Source of the DNA: Fallopia convolvulus | Taxonomy: Eukaryota; Streptophyta; Magnoliopsida; Caryophyllales; Polygonaceae | Length of the DNA stretch: 64,000 nucleotides | Assembly: GCA_964016875.1 (NCBI GenBank) | Contig: OZ024735.1 | Coordinates: forward strand, 9,409,338-9,473,337 | Direction: 5' to 3' | Program-made: the position numbers and the translations under genes | The notes under the pieces: generated by a model | The model's input: the letters and a program-made list of their open reading frames with translations, nothing else | What the model was told of the DNA's origin: nothing | The model's database searches: none | In this document: positions 12,754-24,925 of the stretch, piece by piece | Position numbering within the stretch: position 1 is the stretch's first letter | How the letters are laid out: each line of letters opens with the position of its first letter

Positions 12754-13931
12754 TTATACCAAATTATCTCCTTGATTGCTCGATGATGACAATTTGGTCT
12801 TATTTTGGCCCGATCTTGACTAGTAATTCTCTTTTTCAAACCTGAATTGACCTTAAAGTTAGAAACTTGTAATGCAAGTAACACGAATGAACAAATGACG
12901 AAACTCATTTGATAGATTGAAACAATCAACTTTGATAGTTCAATTGGATTGGCTCTAACGCTAAATCCAATTGATTAACTAGATTTGATCTTTAACAATC
13001 AAACTAGAACAATCTCAATTGACTAAATCAATAAACCAAATTGAACACACAAAAGAGAGAGAATTCGAATGGAGTATGATGATCGATCTTCATAGGTTTG
13101 AATGCTAGAACACGAGTTGTTTTAATGGCCCAAAAGCAAGACTAAACCAAAGGGGTTTAATCTTACTTCAAGCTGATTTTTCATTAATGGAATTGCAAAG
13201 TATAAATAGTAGAATACAAAGCTGAAACTTGGAGAGCAAGCAAGGGGTATGGCTGGCCCTAGAGGGGTAGATTTGGCTTTTACTTGCTTCCCAAGATATA
13301 ATAAAATATCTATAACTATATCTATCTAGATTCCCTTAAATAAAATAAATCATGGCTGATTTATTTATTTAAGAAAATGTCCTAACAAACTCAAAATATC
13401 TAAAAGATAATAAAAACATAAGAGAGATTATCAACCACTAACATAAGCCTATGGTCGAAATCCTCTTAACATAAATAAATAAAAATCGTCCTTAATAAAA
13501 TAATTAAAGATAGAAATTCAAACTAAAGATAAGATTCCCGTAAGACTTGAACAACTCTTAGTAAAACCCATTTTTTGGCCCTTTTCTGTTGGATTCTGAA
13601 TTTGATGTCAACTACAAAGTTGTAGAACGTTTTAATTATGTTTCCAACGAGTACTTACCGGACTTGAGATGAATTTTCTAGCCCAAGTTATGACCAGTTT
13701 ACTGAGCACTGTTTTCCAATTGACGGACTTCTTACTTTTCTGAACTTTTGTGACTTGATTCTCTTCCTTCCTGGCCTTGAACGCCATGGATGGATATTTT
13801 GAAAAGATAGTATCAAGTCCATGAACACCTCTTTGAATTTGAATGCTCGGGACCTTAGTAAAGGTCTTGGTGTTTGGCCTCCATTCGTCTTCAACGAATC
13901 ATTCACTTTGATCCTCCCTTGATTTACATCA
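12754..13931 (+). mobile_element. Solo LTR (1,178 bp) in satellite, TSD CCTAC
   Basis: The satellite phrase CAAACCTACATCCATTCC is split here: CCTAC at 12749-12753 precedes the insert and CCTAC at 13932-13936 follows it, a perfect 5-bp target-site duplication. The insert starts TTATACC and ends TTACATCA. The related LTR at 30845-32000 starts TGATACG, so the normal TG start probably mutated to TT. A TATAAATA box in GCAAAGTATAAATAGTAGAA (near 13197) sets the orientation as plus. The ACTTCAAGCTGATTTTTCAT and CCATGGATGGATATTTTG blocks are shared with the LTRs at 28809-29994 and 30845-32000. No internal region follows, so it is a solo LTR. The family is Ty3/gypsy by general look only. Confidence 0.88.
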
Positions 13932-16900
13932 CCTACATCCATTCCGAAAATGCCATAAATGGTTCAACGGTCGAATGTGTCCTTACAAAATGCTTTTCTT
14001 AGACCCCAACTAGCACATCCAAGACAAAAAACGGAAAAAACTCGCAAAAGTTCTGGTACGAAAATCTTCGTACCATTCAGCTTCAAACCAAGACCCTTCC
14101 CGAAAAGGCCCTAAACGGTTGTACGGTCGAATGTGTCTTTACAAAATAATTTTCTTAGGCCCTAACTAGCACATCCAAGACAAAAAAGGGAAAAAACTCG
14201 CAAAAGTTCTGGTACGAAAATCTTCGTACCATTCAGCCTTAAACCAAGACCCTTCCCGAAAATGCCCTAAACGGTTGTAAGGTCGAATGTATCTTTACAA
14301 AAGGTATTTCTTAGGCCCATGCTAGTGTATCCAAGCCAAAAAACGGAAAAAACTCGCAAAAGTTCTAGTACGAAAATCTTTGTACCATTTTACCTCAAAC
14401 CTACACCCATTCCGAAAATACCCTAAACGGTTCAACGGTCAAATGTGTCTTTACAAAATGTTTTTCTTAGGCCCCAACTAGCACATCCAAGACAAAAAAA
14501 CAGAAAAAACTCGCAAAAGTTCTGCTAGAAAAATCTTCGTACCATTCAGCCTCAAACCAAGACCCTTCCCGAAAATGCTCTAAACGGTTGTACGGTCAAA
14601 TGTGTCTTTACAAAAGGTTTTTATTAGGCCCATGCTAGTCTATCCAAGACAAAAAACGGAAAAAACTTGCAAAAGTTCTGGTACAAAAATCTTCGTACCA
14701 TTCAACCTCAAACCAAGATCCTTCCCGAAAATGCCCTAAACGGTTGTACGGTCAAATATGTCTCTACAAAATGTTTTTCTTAGGCCCCAACTAGCACATC
14801 CAAGCCAAAAAACGGAAAAAACTCGCAAAAGTTCTGGTACGAAAATCTTCGTACCATTCAGCCTCAAACCAAGACCCTTCCCGAAAATGCCCTAAATGGT
14901 CCTACGGTCGAATGTGTCTTTACAAAAGGTTTTTCTTAGGCCCATGCTAGTCCATCAAAGCCAAAAAACGGAAAAAAACTCGCAAAAGTTCTGGTACGAA
15001 AATCTTCGTACCATTTTACCTCAAACCTACATCCATTCCGAAAATGCCATAAACGGTTCAACGGTCAAATGTGTGCTTACAAAATGTTTTTCTTAGACCC
15101 CAACTAGCACATCCAAGACAAAAAAACGGAAAAAACTCGCAAAAGTTCTGGTACGAAAATCTTCGTACCATTCAGCCGTAAACCAAGAACCTTCCCGAGA
15201 ATGCCCTAAACGGTTGTACGGTCGAATGTGTCTTTACAAAAGGTTTTTATTAGGCCCATGCTAGTCTATCCAAGACAAAAAACGGAAAAAACTTGCAAAA
15301 GTTCTGGTACAAAAATCTTCGTACCATTCAGCCTCCAACCAAGATCCTTCCCGAAAATGCCCTAAACGGTTGTACGGTCGAATGTGTCTTTAGAAAATGT
15401 TTTTCTTAGGCCCCAACTAGCACATCCAAGCCAAAAAAGAAAAAAACTCGTAAAAGTTCTGGTACGAAAATCTTCGTACCATTCACCCTTAAACCAAGAC
15501 CCTTCCCGAAAATGCCCTAAACGGTCGTACGGTCGAATGTGTCTTTACAAAAGGTTTTTCTTAGGCCCATGCTAGTCCATCCAAGCCAAAAACAGGAAAA
15601 AAACTCGCAAAAGTTCTGGTACGAAAATCTTCGTACCATTTAACCTCAAACCAAGACCCTTCCCGAAAAGGCCCTAAACGGTTGTACGGTCGAATGTGTC
15701 TTTACAAAATAATTTTCTTAGGCCCTAACTAGCACATCCAAGACAAAAAACGGAAAAAACTCGCAAAAGTTCTGGTACGAAAATCTTCGTACCATTCAGC
15801 CTTAAACCAAGACCCTTCCCGAAAAATGCCCTAAACGGTTGTAAGGTCGAATGTGTCTTTACAAAAGGTATTTCTTAGGCCCATGCTAGTGTATACAAGC
15901 CAAAAAACGGAAAAAACTCGCAAAAGTTCTGGTACGAAAATCTTCGTACCATTTTACCTCAAACCTACACCCATTCCGAAAATGCCCTAAACTGTGTCCT
16001 TACAAAATGTTTTTCTTAAGCCCCAACTAGCACATCCAATCCAAAAAACATAAAAAAATCACAAAAGTTCTGGTACGAAAATCTTCGTACCATTCAGCCT
16101 CAAACCAAGACACTTCACGAAAATGCCCTAAACGGTTGTACGATCGAATGTGTCTTTACAAAAGGTTTTTCTTAGGCCCCAACTAGCACATCCGAGCCAA
16201 AAAACGGAAAAAACTCGCAAAACTTCTGGAACGAAAATCTTCGTACCATTCAGCCTCAAACCAAGACACTTCCCGAAAATGCCCTAAACGGTTGTACGGT
16301 CGAATATGTCTTTACAAAATATTTTTCTTAGGCCCCAACTAGCACATCCAAGCCAAAAAATGGAAAAAACTCGCAAAAGTTCTGGTACGAAAATCTTCGT
16401 ACCATTAAGCCTCAAACCAAGACCCTTCCCGAGAATGCCCTAAACGATTGTACGGTCGAATGTGTCTTTACAAAAGGTATTTCTTAGGCCCATGCTAGTG
16501 TATCCAAGATAAAAATGGAAAAAACTCGCAAAAGTTCTGGTACGAAAATATTTGTATCATTCAGCCTCAAACCAAGACCCTTCCCGAAAATGCCCTAAAC
16601 GGTCGTACGGTGGAATGTGTCTTTACAAAAGGTTTTTCTTAGGCCCATGCTAGTCCATCCAAGCCAAAAAACGGAAAAAAACACGCAAAAGTTCTGGTAC
16701 GAAAATCTTCGTACCATTTAACATCAAACCTACACCCATTCCGAAAATGCCATAAACGATTCAACGGTCGAATGTGTCTTTACAAAATGTTTTTCTTAGG
16801 CCCCAACTAGCACATCCAAGCAAAAAAACGGAAAAAACTCGTAAAAGATCTGGTACGAAAATCTTCGTACCATTCAGCCTCAAACCAATACCCTTCCCAA

Positions 16901-19900
16901 AAATGCCCTAAACGGTCGTACGGTCGAATGTGTCTTTACAAAAGATTTTTCTTAGGCCCATGCTACGCCATCCAAGCCAAAAAACGGAAAAAAACTCGCA
17001 AAAGTTCTGGTACGAAAATCTTCGTACCATTCAACCTCAAATCTACACCCATTCCGAAAATTCCCTAAACGGTTCAACGGTCGAATGTGTCTTTACAAAA
17101 TGTTTTTCTTAGGCCCCAACTAGCACATCCAAGACCAAAAAAACTGAAAAAAAACTCGCAAAAGTTCAGGTACGAAAATCTTCGTACCATTCAGCCTTAA
17201 ATCAAAACCCTTCCCGATAATGCCCTAAACGGTTATACGGTGGAATGCGTCTTTAAAAAATGTTTTTCTTAGGCCCCAACTAGCACATCCAAGACAAAAA
17301 AACGGAAAAAACTCCCAAAAGTTCTGGTACGAAAATCTTCGATCCATTCAGCCTTAAACCAAGACCCTTCCCGAGAATGCCCTAAATGGTTGTACGGTCG
17401 AATGTGTCTTTACAAAAGGTTTTTCTTAGGCCCATGCTAGTCCATCCAAGCCAAAAAACGGAAAAAAACACGCAAAAGTTCTGGTACGAAAATCTTCGTA
17501 CCATTCAGCCTCAAACCAAGACCCTTCCCGAAAATGCCCTAAACGGTTTTACGGTAGAATGTGTCCTTACAAAATGTTTTTCTTAGGCCACAAATTGCAC
17601 ATCCAAGACAAAAAAACGGAAAAAACTCGCAAAAGTTCTGGTACGAAAATCTTTGTACCATTATTCAGCCTCAAACCAAGACCCTCCCCGAAAATGCCCT
17701 AAACGATTGTACGGTCGAATGTGTCTTTACAAAATATTTTTCTTAGGCCCCAACTAGCACATCCAAGCCAAAAAACAGAAAAAACTCGCATAAGTTCTGG
17801 TACGAAAATCTTCGTACCATTCAGCCTCAAGCCAAGACACTTCCCGAAAATTCCCTAAACGGTTGTACGGTCGAATGTGTCTTTACAAAAGGTTTTTCTT
17901 AGGCCCCAACTAGCACATCCAAGCCAAAAAACGGAAAAAACTCGCAAAAGTTCTGGTACGAAAATCTTCGTACCATTCAGCCTCAAACCAAGAAACTTTC
18001 CGAAAATGCCCTAAACCGTTGTACGGTCGAATGTGTCTTCACAAAATATTTTTTTTAGGCCCCAACTAGCACATCCAAGCCAAAAAAGGAAAAAACCCGC
18101 AAAAGTTCTGGTACGAAAATCTTCGTACCATTCAGCCTCAAACCAAGACCCTTCCCGAGAATGCCATAAACGATTGTACGGTCGAATGTGTCTTTACAAA
18201 AGGTATTTCTTCGGCCCATGCTAGTGTATCCAAGCCAAAAAATGGAAAAAACTCGCAAAAGTTCTGGTACGAAAATCTTCGTACCATTCAGCCTTAAATC
18301 AAAACCCTTCCCGATAATGCCCTAAACGGTTATACGGTGGAATGCGTCTTTAAAAAATGTTTTTCTTAGGCCCCAACTAGCACATCCAAGACAAAAAAAC
18401 GGAAAAAACTCCCAAAAGTTCTGGTACGAAAATCTTCGTTCCATTCAGCCTTAAATCAAAACCCTTCCCGATAATGCCCTAAACGGTTATACGGTGGAAT
18501 GCGTCTTTAAAAAATGTTTTTCTTAGGCCCCAACTAGCACATCCAAGACAAAAAAACGGAAAAAACTCCCAAAAGTTCTGGTACGAAAATCTTCGATCCA
18601 TTCAGCCTTAAACCAAGACCCTTCCCGAGAATGCCCTAAATGGTTGTACGGTCGAATGTGTCTTTACAAAAGGTTTTTCTTAGGCCCATGCTAGTCCATC
18701 CAAGCCAAAAAACGGAAAAAAACACGCAAAAGTTCTGGTACGAAAATCTTCGTACCATTCAGCCTCAAACCAAGACCCTTCCCGAAAATGCCCTAAACGG
18801 TTTTACGGTAGAATGTGTCCTTACAAAATGTTTTTCTTAGGCCACAAATTGCACATCCAAGACAAAAAAACGGAAAAAACTCGCAAAAGTTCTGGTACGA
18901 AAATCTTTGTACCATTATTCAGCCTCAAACCAAGACCCTCCCCGAAAATGCCCTAAACGATTGTACGGTCGAATGTGTCTTTACAAAATATTTTTCTTAG
19001 GCCCCAACTAGCACATCCAAGCCAAAAAACAGAAAAAACTCGCATAAGTTCTGGTACGAAAATCTTCGTACCATTCAGCCTCAAGCCAAGACACTTCCCG
19101 AAAATTCCCTAAACGGTTGTACGGTCGAATGTGTCTTTACAAAAGGTTTTTTTTAGGCCCCAACTAGCACATCCAAGCCAAAAAACGGAAAAAACTCGCA
19201 AAAGTTCTGGTACGAAAATCTTCGTACCATTCAGCCTCAAACCAAGAAACTTTCCGAAAATGCCCTAAACCGTTGTACGGTCGAATGTGTCTTCACAAAA
19301 TATTTTTTTTAGGCCCCAACTAGCACATCCAAGCCAAAAAAGGAAAAAACCCGCAAAAGTTCTGGTACGAAAATCTTCGTACCATTCAGCCTCAAACCAA
19401 GACCCTTCCCGAGAATGCCATAAACGATTGTACGGTCGAATGTGTCTTTACAAAAGGTATTTCTTCGGCCCATGCTAGTGTATCCAAGCCAAAAAATGGA
19501 AAAAACTCGCAAAAGTTCTGGTACGAAAATATTCGTACCATTCAGCCTCAAACCAAGACCCTTCCCGAAAATGCCCTAAACGGTCGTACGGTCGAATGTC
19601 TTTACAAAAGGTTTTTCTTAGGCCCATGCTAGTCCATCCAAGCCAAAAAACGGAAAAAAACATGCAAAAGTTCTGGTACGAAAATCTTCGTACCATTTAA
19701 CCTCAAACCTACACCCATTCCGAAAATGCCATAAACGGTTCAACGGTCGAATGTGTCCTTACAAAATGTTTTTCTTAGGCCCCAACTAGCACATCCAAGC
19801 CAAAAAACGGAAAAAACTCGTAAAAGTTCTGGTACGAAAATCTTTGTACCATTCAGCCTCAAACCAAGACCCTTCCCGAAAATGCCCTAAACGGTCGTAC

Positions 19901-21038
19901 GTTCGATTGTGTCTTTACAAAAGGTTTTTCTTAGACCCATGCTACTCCATCCAAGCCAAAAAACGGAAAAAAACTCGCAAAAGTTCTGGTACGAAAATCT
20001 TCGTACCATTTAACCTCAAACCTACACCCATTCCGAATATTCCATAAACGGTTCAACGGTCGAATGTGTCTTTACAAAATATTTTTCTTAGGCCCCAACT
20101 AGCACATCCAAGCCAAAAAACGGAAAAAACTCGCAAAAGTTCTGGCACGAAAATCTTCGTACCATTCAGCCTTAAACCAAGACCCTTCCCGAGAATGCCC
20201 TAAACGATTGTACGATCGAATGTGTCTTTACAAAAGGTATTTCTTAGGCCCATGCTACTGTATCCAAACCAAAAAACGGAAAAAAAACTGGCAAAAGTTC
20301 TAGTACGAAAATCTTCGTACCATTTGACCTCAAACCTACACCCATTCCGAAAATGCCCTAAACGGTTTAACGGTCGAATGTGTCTTTACAAAATGTTTTT
20401 CTTAGGCCCCAAATAGCACATCCAAGACAAAAAAACAGAAAAACTCGCAAAAGTTATGGTACGAAAATCTTCGTACCATTCAGTCTCAAACCAAGACCCT
20501 TCACGAAAATGCCCTAAACGGTTCAACGGTCGAATGTGTCTTTACAAAATGTTTTTCTTAGGCCCCAACTAGCACATCCAAGACAAAAAAAACGGAAAAA
20601 ACTCGCAAAAGTTCAGGTACGAAAATCTTCGTACCATGCCTCAAACCAAGACCCTTCCCGAAAATGCCCTAAAAGGTTGTACGGTCGAATGTGTCGTTAC
20701 AAAATGTTTTTCTTTGGCGCCAACTAGCACATCCAAGACAAAAAAAAACGGAAAAAACTCGCAAAAGTTCTGGTACGAAAATCTTCGTACCATTCAGCCT
20801 CAAACCAAGACCCTTCCCAAAAATGCCCTAAACGGTTGTACGGTCGAATGTGTCTTTACAAAATGTTTTTCTTAGGCACCAACTAGCACATCCAAGCCAA
20901 AAACGGAAAAAACTTGTAAAAGTTCTGGTACGAAAATCTTCGTACTATTTAACCTCAAACCTACACCCATTCTGAAAATGCCATAAACGGACGGTCGAAT
21001 GTGTCTTTACAAAATGTTTTTCTTAGGCCCCAACTAGC
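13932..21038 (+). repeat. Satellite array (block 3)
   Basis: About 45 more monomers of the same 156-157 bp satellite in the same orientation. They are more diverged from each other than in the first 8 kb and lack the 12-monomer order. It ends at TAGGCCCCAACTAGC (21024-21038), where the LINE is inserted. Confidence 0.95.
17186..19536 (+). repeat. Local 8-monomer (1,254 bp) tandem duplication in the satellite
   Basis: Variants near 17386, 17561 and 18033 recur at 18640, 18815 and 19287, each exactly 1,254 bp later (8 x 156.8). Private variants such as CCATTATTCAGCC, GGTTATACGGTGG, GGCCACAAATTGC and CCCGCAAAAG are shared by both copies, which marks a recent duplication. The second copy diverges near 19530. 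Confidence 0.88.
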
Positions 21039-21447
21039 TCGAAACCTGGTAAATAGATAAAGAACAAGGGAAGGATATACATAGCACGCTTGACCAAAAA
21101 GAGTCATGGTGAAAAACTACAACCCAAGCCAAGGATAAGCATATCCGGCTAAAGCTTGCCCAACGGGCCTAACAAAATCGGGTCTAGGACTCACCATCCC
21201 AAAAAACCTATAGACATTAGCCTATATACACAAAAACCGAGCCAAGCCTCGGCACCACAAGACTCATAAAAACGGGCTACGCCCCAAGCATCAAACAAGC
21301 AAGGTGTATACAACCACCACCAAGCATACAAGCAAGCAACACACCAATCCAAAGAGACAAGTGGAAACACCCAACCAGCCCACATACCAAAAGAAAAGGG
21401 GGGGGGGGGGTAGGAAAAACCAGAACTAGTTCAAGTCACCACATACC

Positions 21448-24400
21448 TCATACCCCGAGTCTTCTCCTTAGCGCTTCGTCCCTCTTTCCTTCAAACTTGC
21501 ATTGAGCCATCATGCGTTGCTTACAATTAAAAATGATTACCTCCACACATTTGTCGACCAAGGGTTTCTCTCCTTCAAAGACCACCCTATTTCTAAGGCT
21601 CCAAGTGTGATATAGTAACCCGAGGAAGGCAATCAACTTAGCCTTAAAGAGAGCACTCCTCCGCCCGGGGGACGTAGCAAACCAGTCAACCCACTCCCTT
21701 AGCCCCCTCTTGTAAGTGTGGATCCCTACCCACCTCCACACCTTATGCATGACCCGCCTAATAAAGGGGAACGAGCCCCAAAGGTGGTCCACCGACTCCA
21801 AGTGTACTCGACATAGTGGGCAAACGTTGTGGGAAACGCGCCCCCATTCAAGGAGCCGGTCACAAGTAGGAAGTCGGTCCTTGTATGCGAGCCAAACCCT
21901 AAAGCTCCAAGCCCTTGCTTTCACCACCTTCCAAACCACCTCACACCAATCTAACTCTTCCTTTTTATCCCTCAACAACTCATAGAGAGCTCTTGTGTCA
22001 AGCTCCCCATTTGGTTTCGAGATCACCACCAAGTCAATACCCACAACACCTTGGGTATCTACTTCTAGAACACCCCTCATTACCCCTCTAAGTCTCATGA
22101 GATTCCTCCACATCCAAGAGTCGGCATTCTTGATGTTCACCTCCCAAAACACCGCCCTCCTTAGGTGGTTAGCACCCACCCATTCCGTCCACAAGTTGCT
22201 CTTCTCTGAAATAATGTCAAACCCGAGCCAGAAAAAAACCGTCTTGTTCCAAGCCCCCACCTCTTTAAGATTTAGACCCCCCTCCTCATAAGGTCTACAA
22301 ACATCCTCCCAAGCCACCAAAGCTTTTCTACCATCTACCCTTCCCGACCAAAGATACCCCCTACAAAGCGCCTCAATTCTCCTAATGACTCCCTTGGGGA
22401 GTACCACCATTTGTGCCCAAAAAGAAATAACACGTCCCACCATACATCTTATAACTTCCGCCCTCCCGGCATAAGAGAGAGTTTGAAGGCTACAAGTTTG
22501 GAGAAGGTTTATGATTTTGCTCAAGAGAGGGGCGTAGTCGGATATAAGGATTTTTCGGGTATGAAGAGGAAAGCCAAGATATCTTAACGGGAACTCCTCC
22601 ACCTCATAACCAAGCTCACCCGCCAACTCCCTCTTTTCCCCCTCTTCTACTCCCCCAAAGTATATATGCGTTTTTGAGGTGCTAGTGATCAAGCCCGAAC
22701 AATCCCCAAACCTCCTCAAGCACTCGGCTAAAATGTGTAGAGAGTCCCCTTTTGGTTTGCAAAAAACAAGGAGGTCGTCCGCATAGGCTAAATTTAGGAG
22801 GCCAAGTTGTTTACATTTTGGGTGGAAAAAGAAACCCCCCGAGGCGCTCTCTCTTTTCAACATCCTACTCAACATTTCCATGACTAGGACAAAGAGGAAA
22901 GGGGAGAGGGGGGTCCCCTTGCCTCAAGCCCCTTTTTACTCTAAAAAAAGCCTTTGTCTTCCCCATTCACAAGTATAGAAAAGCGAGGGGTAGAGATACA
23001 TACCATAATTAGTTGGATCAAGTGGGGAGGGAAATTCAAGTATGTAAGCGTCCTCTCAAGGAAGTCCCAATTTAGGCAATCATAAGCCTTGTGAAGATCC
23101 GCCTTCATCACACACCTCCTTGACACATCCCGCTCTTCGTAGTTAGCCACCAACTCTTGGGCTACCGCCACATTATGCATCAAAAGCCTCCCGGGGACAA
23201 AGGCACCTTGGTTTGTGCCAACAACCTTTCCTAGCAAGGGCCGAATTCTTTCCACCATGATCTTAGAAATGGCCTTTTGGAAGACATTGCAACATGAGAT
23301 CGGCCTAAACTCCCTCACCATGAAAGGCTCCTCCACTTTTGGAACTAAACTTATGAAAGTATTATTCCAATAGCGCAACAAGCGGCCCGTTCTAAAGAAT
23401 TCCTTGACGGCCTCCACCACATCCCCCTTTATAATCTCCCAACAAGACTTGTAAAAGTGACTCCCAAAACCATCCGGCCCGGACGACTTGTTTGCTTTTA
23501 TGTGAAAGAAGGCTCTACGAACTTCCTCCTCCATTGGTTCTAAACAAAGGCCAGCCCCCTCTCCATCATCTAGACTCGGTCCCCGCAACTCATCTAGGCC
23601 CACGGGGAAAGAAGAGGAAGCCCCGGACACCCCAAAGAGCTTTTCATAGTACCCCACCACTTCTTTTGCAATGTCTTCTTCCCCCACAACCTCCCGACCC
23701 TCTTCATCCTTGAGGAGATGAAGGCTTTTTCGAGCCTTTCTAGTCTTGATTCTATTGAAGAAGACGGAGGATGTTTCCTCCCCGAAGGTGAGCCAATCCA
23801 TCTTGGCCCTTTGTTTTGTGGCACTAGCAAGTTTCTCAAGATTCAACTCTAGTTCCACCTTATCCTTCCTCACCACCTCTTGTTTCTCCTCACTAGTGAG
23901 GTCCTCATTTAGCATCTCATGTGCCCTCTTTAAGCCTTCTACACTTGCCTCCACCATGCCTTCCAAATTTCTATGCTTAGATCTTAGCCACCCTTTGAGC
24001 TCACCTTTCACCTTTTGAAGCTTTGTCATGAGTACATATTGAGCGGTACCCACCACTCTCAAATTCCAAACTCTAGCAACCAAGCTCTCAAACTCCCCAT
24101 CTTCTGTCCAATAGTTGAAGAAACGGAAGGGGTATTTCCGGCCTACATGCGTGGGGTTTGCAAAGACAATGCTCGAAGAGTGAACGGAGAGCCCCGTGTC
24201 ACCGAAAAAAGCATAGGAGTTTCTAAAACAACCCTTCCACTCCTCATTGATCAATACCCTATCAATCTTAGTTGCAACCCTTTCCGTACCAACTTGCTCA
24301 TTTGACCATGTATACTTAGCCCCGGAATACGCAAGATCCTCAAGCACACACTTATCAAGCACCTCCGCTAGCTCCGTGGGTTCCCCATCGTTCCTTCTCC

Positions 24401-24878
24401 TTAAAGAGAACTTCTTAGTTGAATAAAGAGTGCAATTCACATCCCCTAGCACAACCCAAGGACCATCCATACCTCTCGAGATGTCCTCTAAATCATTCCA
24501 CAACCGTCTTCTCTCTATACTTGAGTTGTAGGCATACACAAAGGTTGCAAAGAAGCTTTCATGTGATCTTTTCAAGCCAACTTTGCAATGAACGACTTGC
24601 TCGGTATTTTTTAACACTTCCACTCTCAAAACCATCGGGTCCCACAAAATCCTCATACGTCTTCTCTCTCCCGAGCCAACCTCCGTACAAAACTTCCAAC
24701 CTCGAAGCAAAGACCAAGCTAACTCCCCCTCCTTACTCCTTAGCGTTTTTGTTTCCAAGATGCCCAACAAGCTCAACTGATTTTTCACGGTGAATCTATT
24801 CACCATGTTTATTTTAGGGGAGCTATTAACCCCCCTAACATTCCAAGCACCAAACCGGAGATTATCCATAAACACCAC
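21448..24878 (-). pseudogene. LINE ORF2: AP-endonuclease / reverse transcriptase, frameshifted
   Basis: In an active LINE this protein nicks target DNA and copies the RNA back into the genome. The N-terminal part (24878 down to 22941) has the endonuclease-like start FGAWNVRGVNS, then GILETKT and GDVNCTLY. It continues into reverse transcriptase with FRPISCCNVFQK, NQGAFVPGRL and MKADLHKAYDCLNW. The C-terminal part (22881-21448) has the catalytic LAYADDLLVF box and a zf-RVT-like region (CPLC, then VDHLW, with the usual later Cys replaced in SFPFI). The two parts are in different frames: near 22925 a T7 run and a C6 run each seem to carry one extra base, within the conserved GLRQGDP region. The endonuclease motif usually read SDHS is SVHS here. 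ORF1 ends 47 bp upstream. Not functional as read. Confidence 0.93.
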
Positions 24879-24925
24879 CTCTAGGGCTACTACAACCCTT
24901 TGCCCACCTAGAGCGGTGTACTATG

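Noticed and set aside
12036..13942. Minus-strand 84-codon frames at 12036-12290 and 13688-13942
   Set aside because: They lie in the duplicated solo LTR, antisense to its TATA orientation, and recur in the LTR at 28809-29994 with other frames. Not genes.
658..20875. Dozens of 60-110 codon plus-strand frames in the satellite (for example 881-1210, 5414-5599, 20636-20875)
   Set aside because: They are periodic with the monomer, occur in several overlapping frames, and differ only as the repeat differs; no start context, domain or selection signal.
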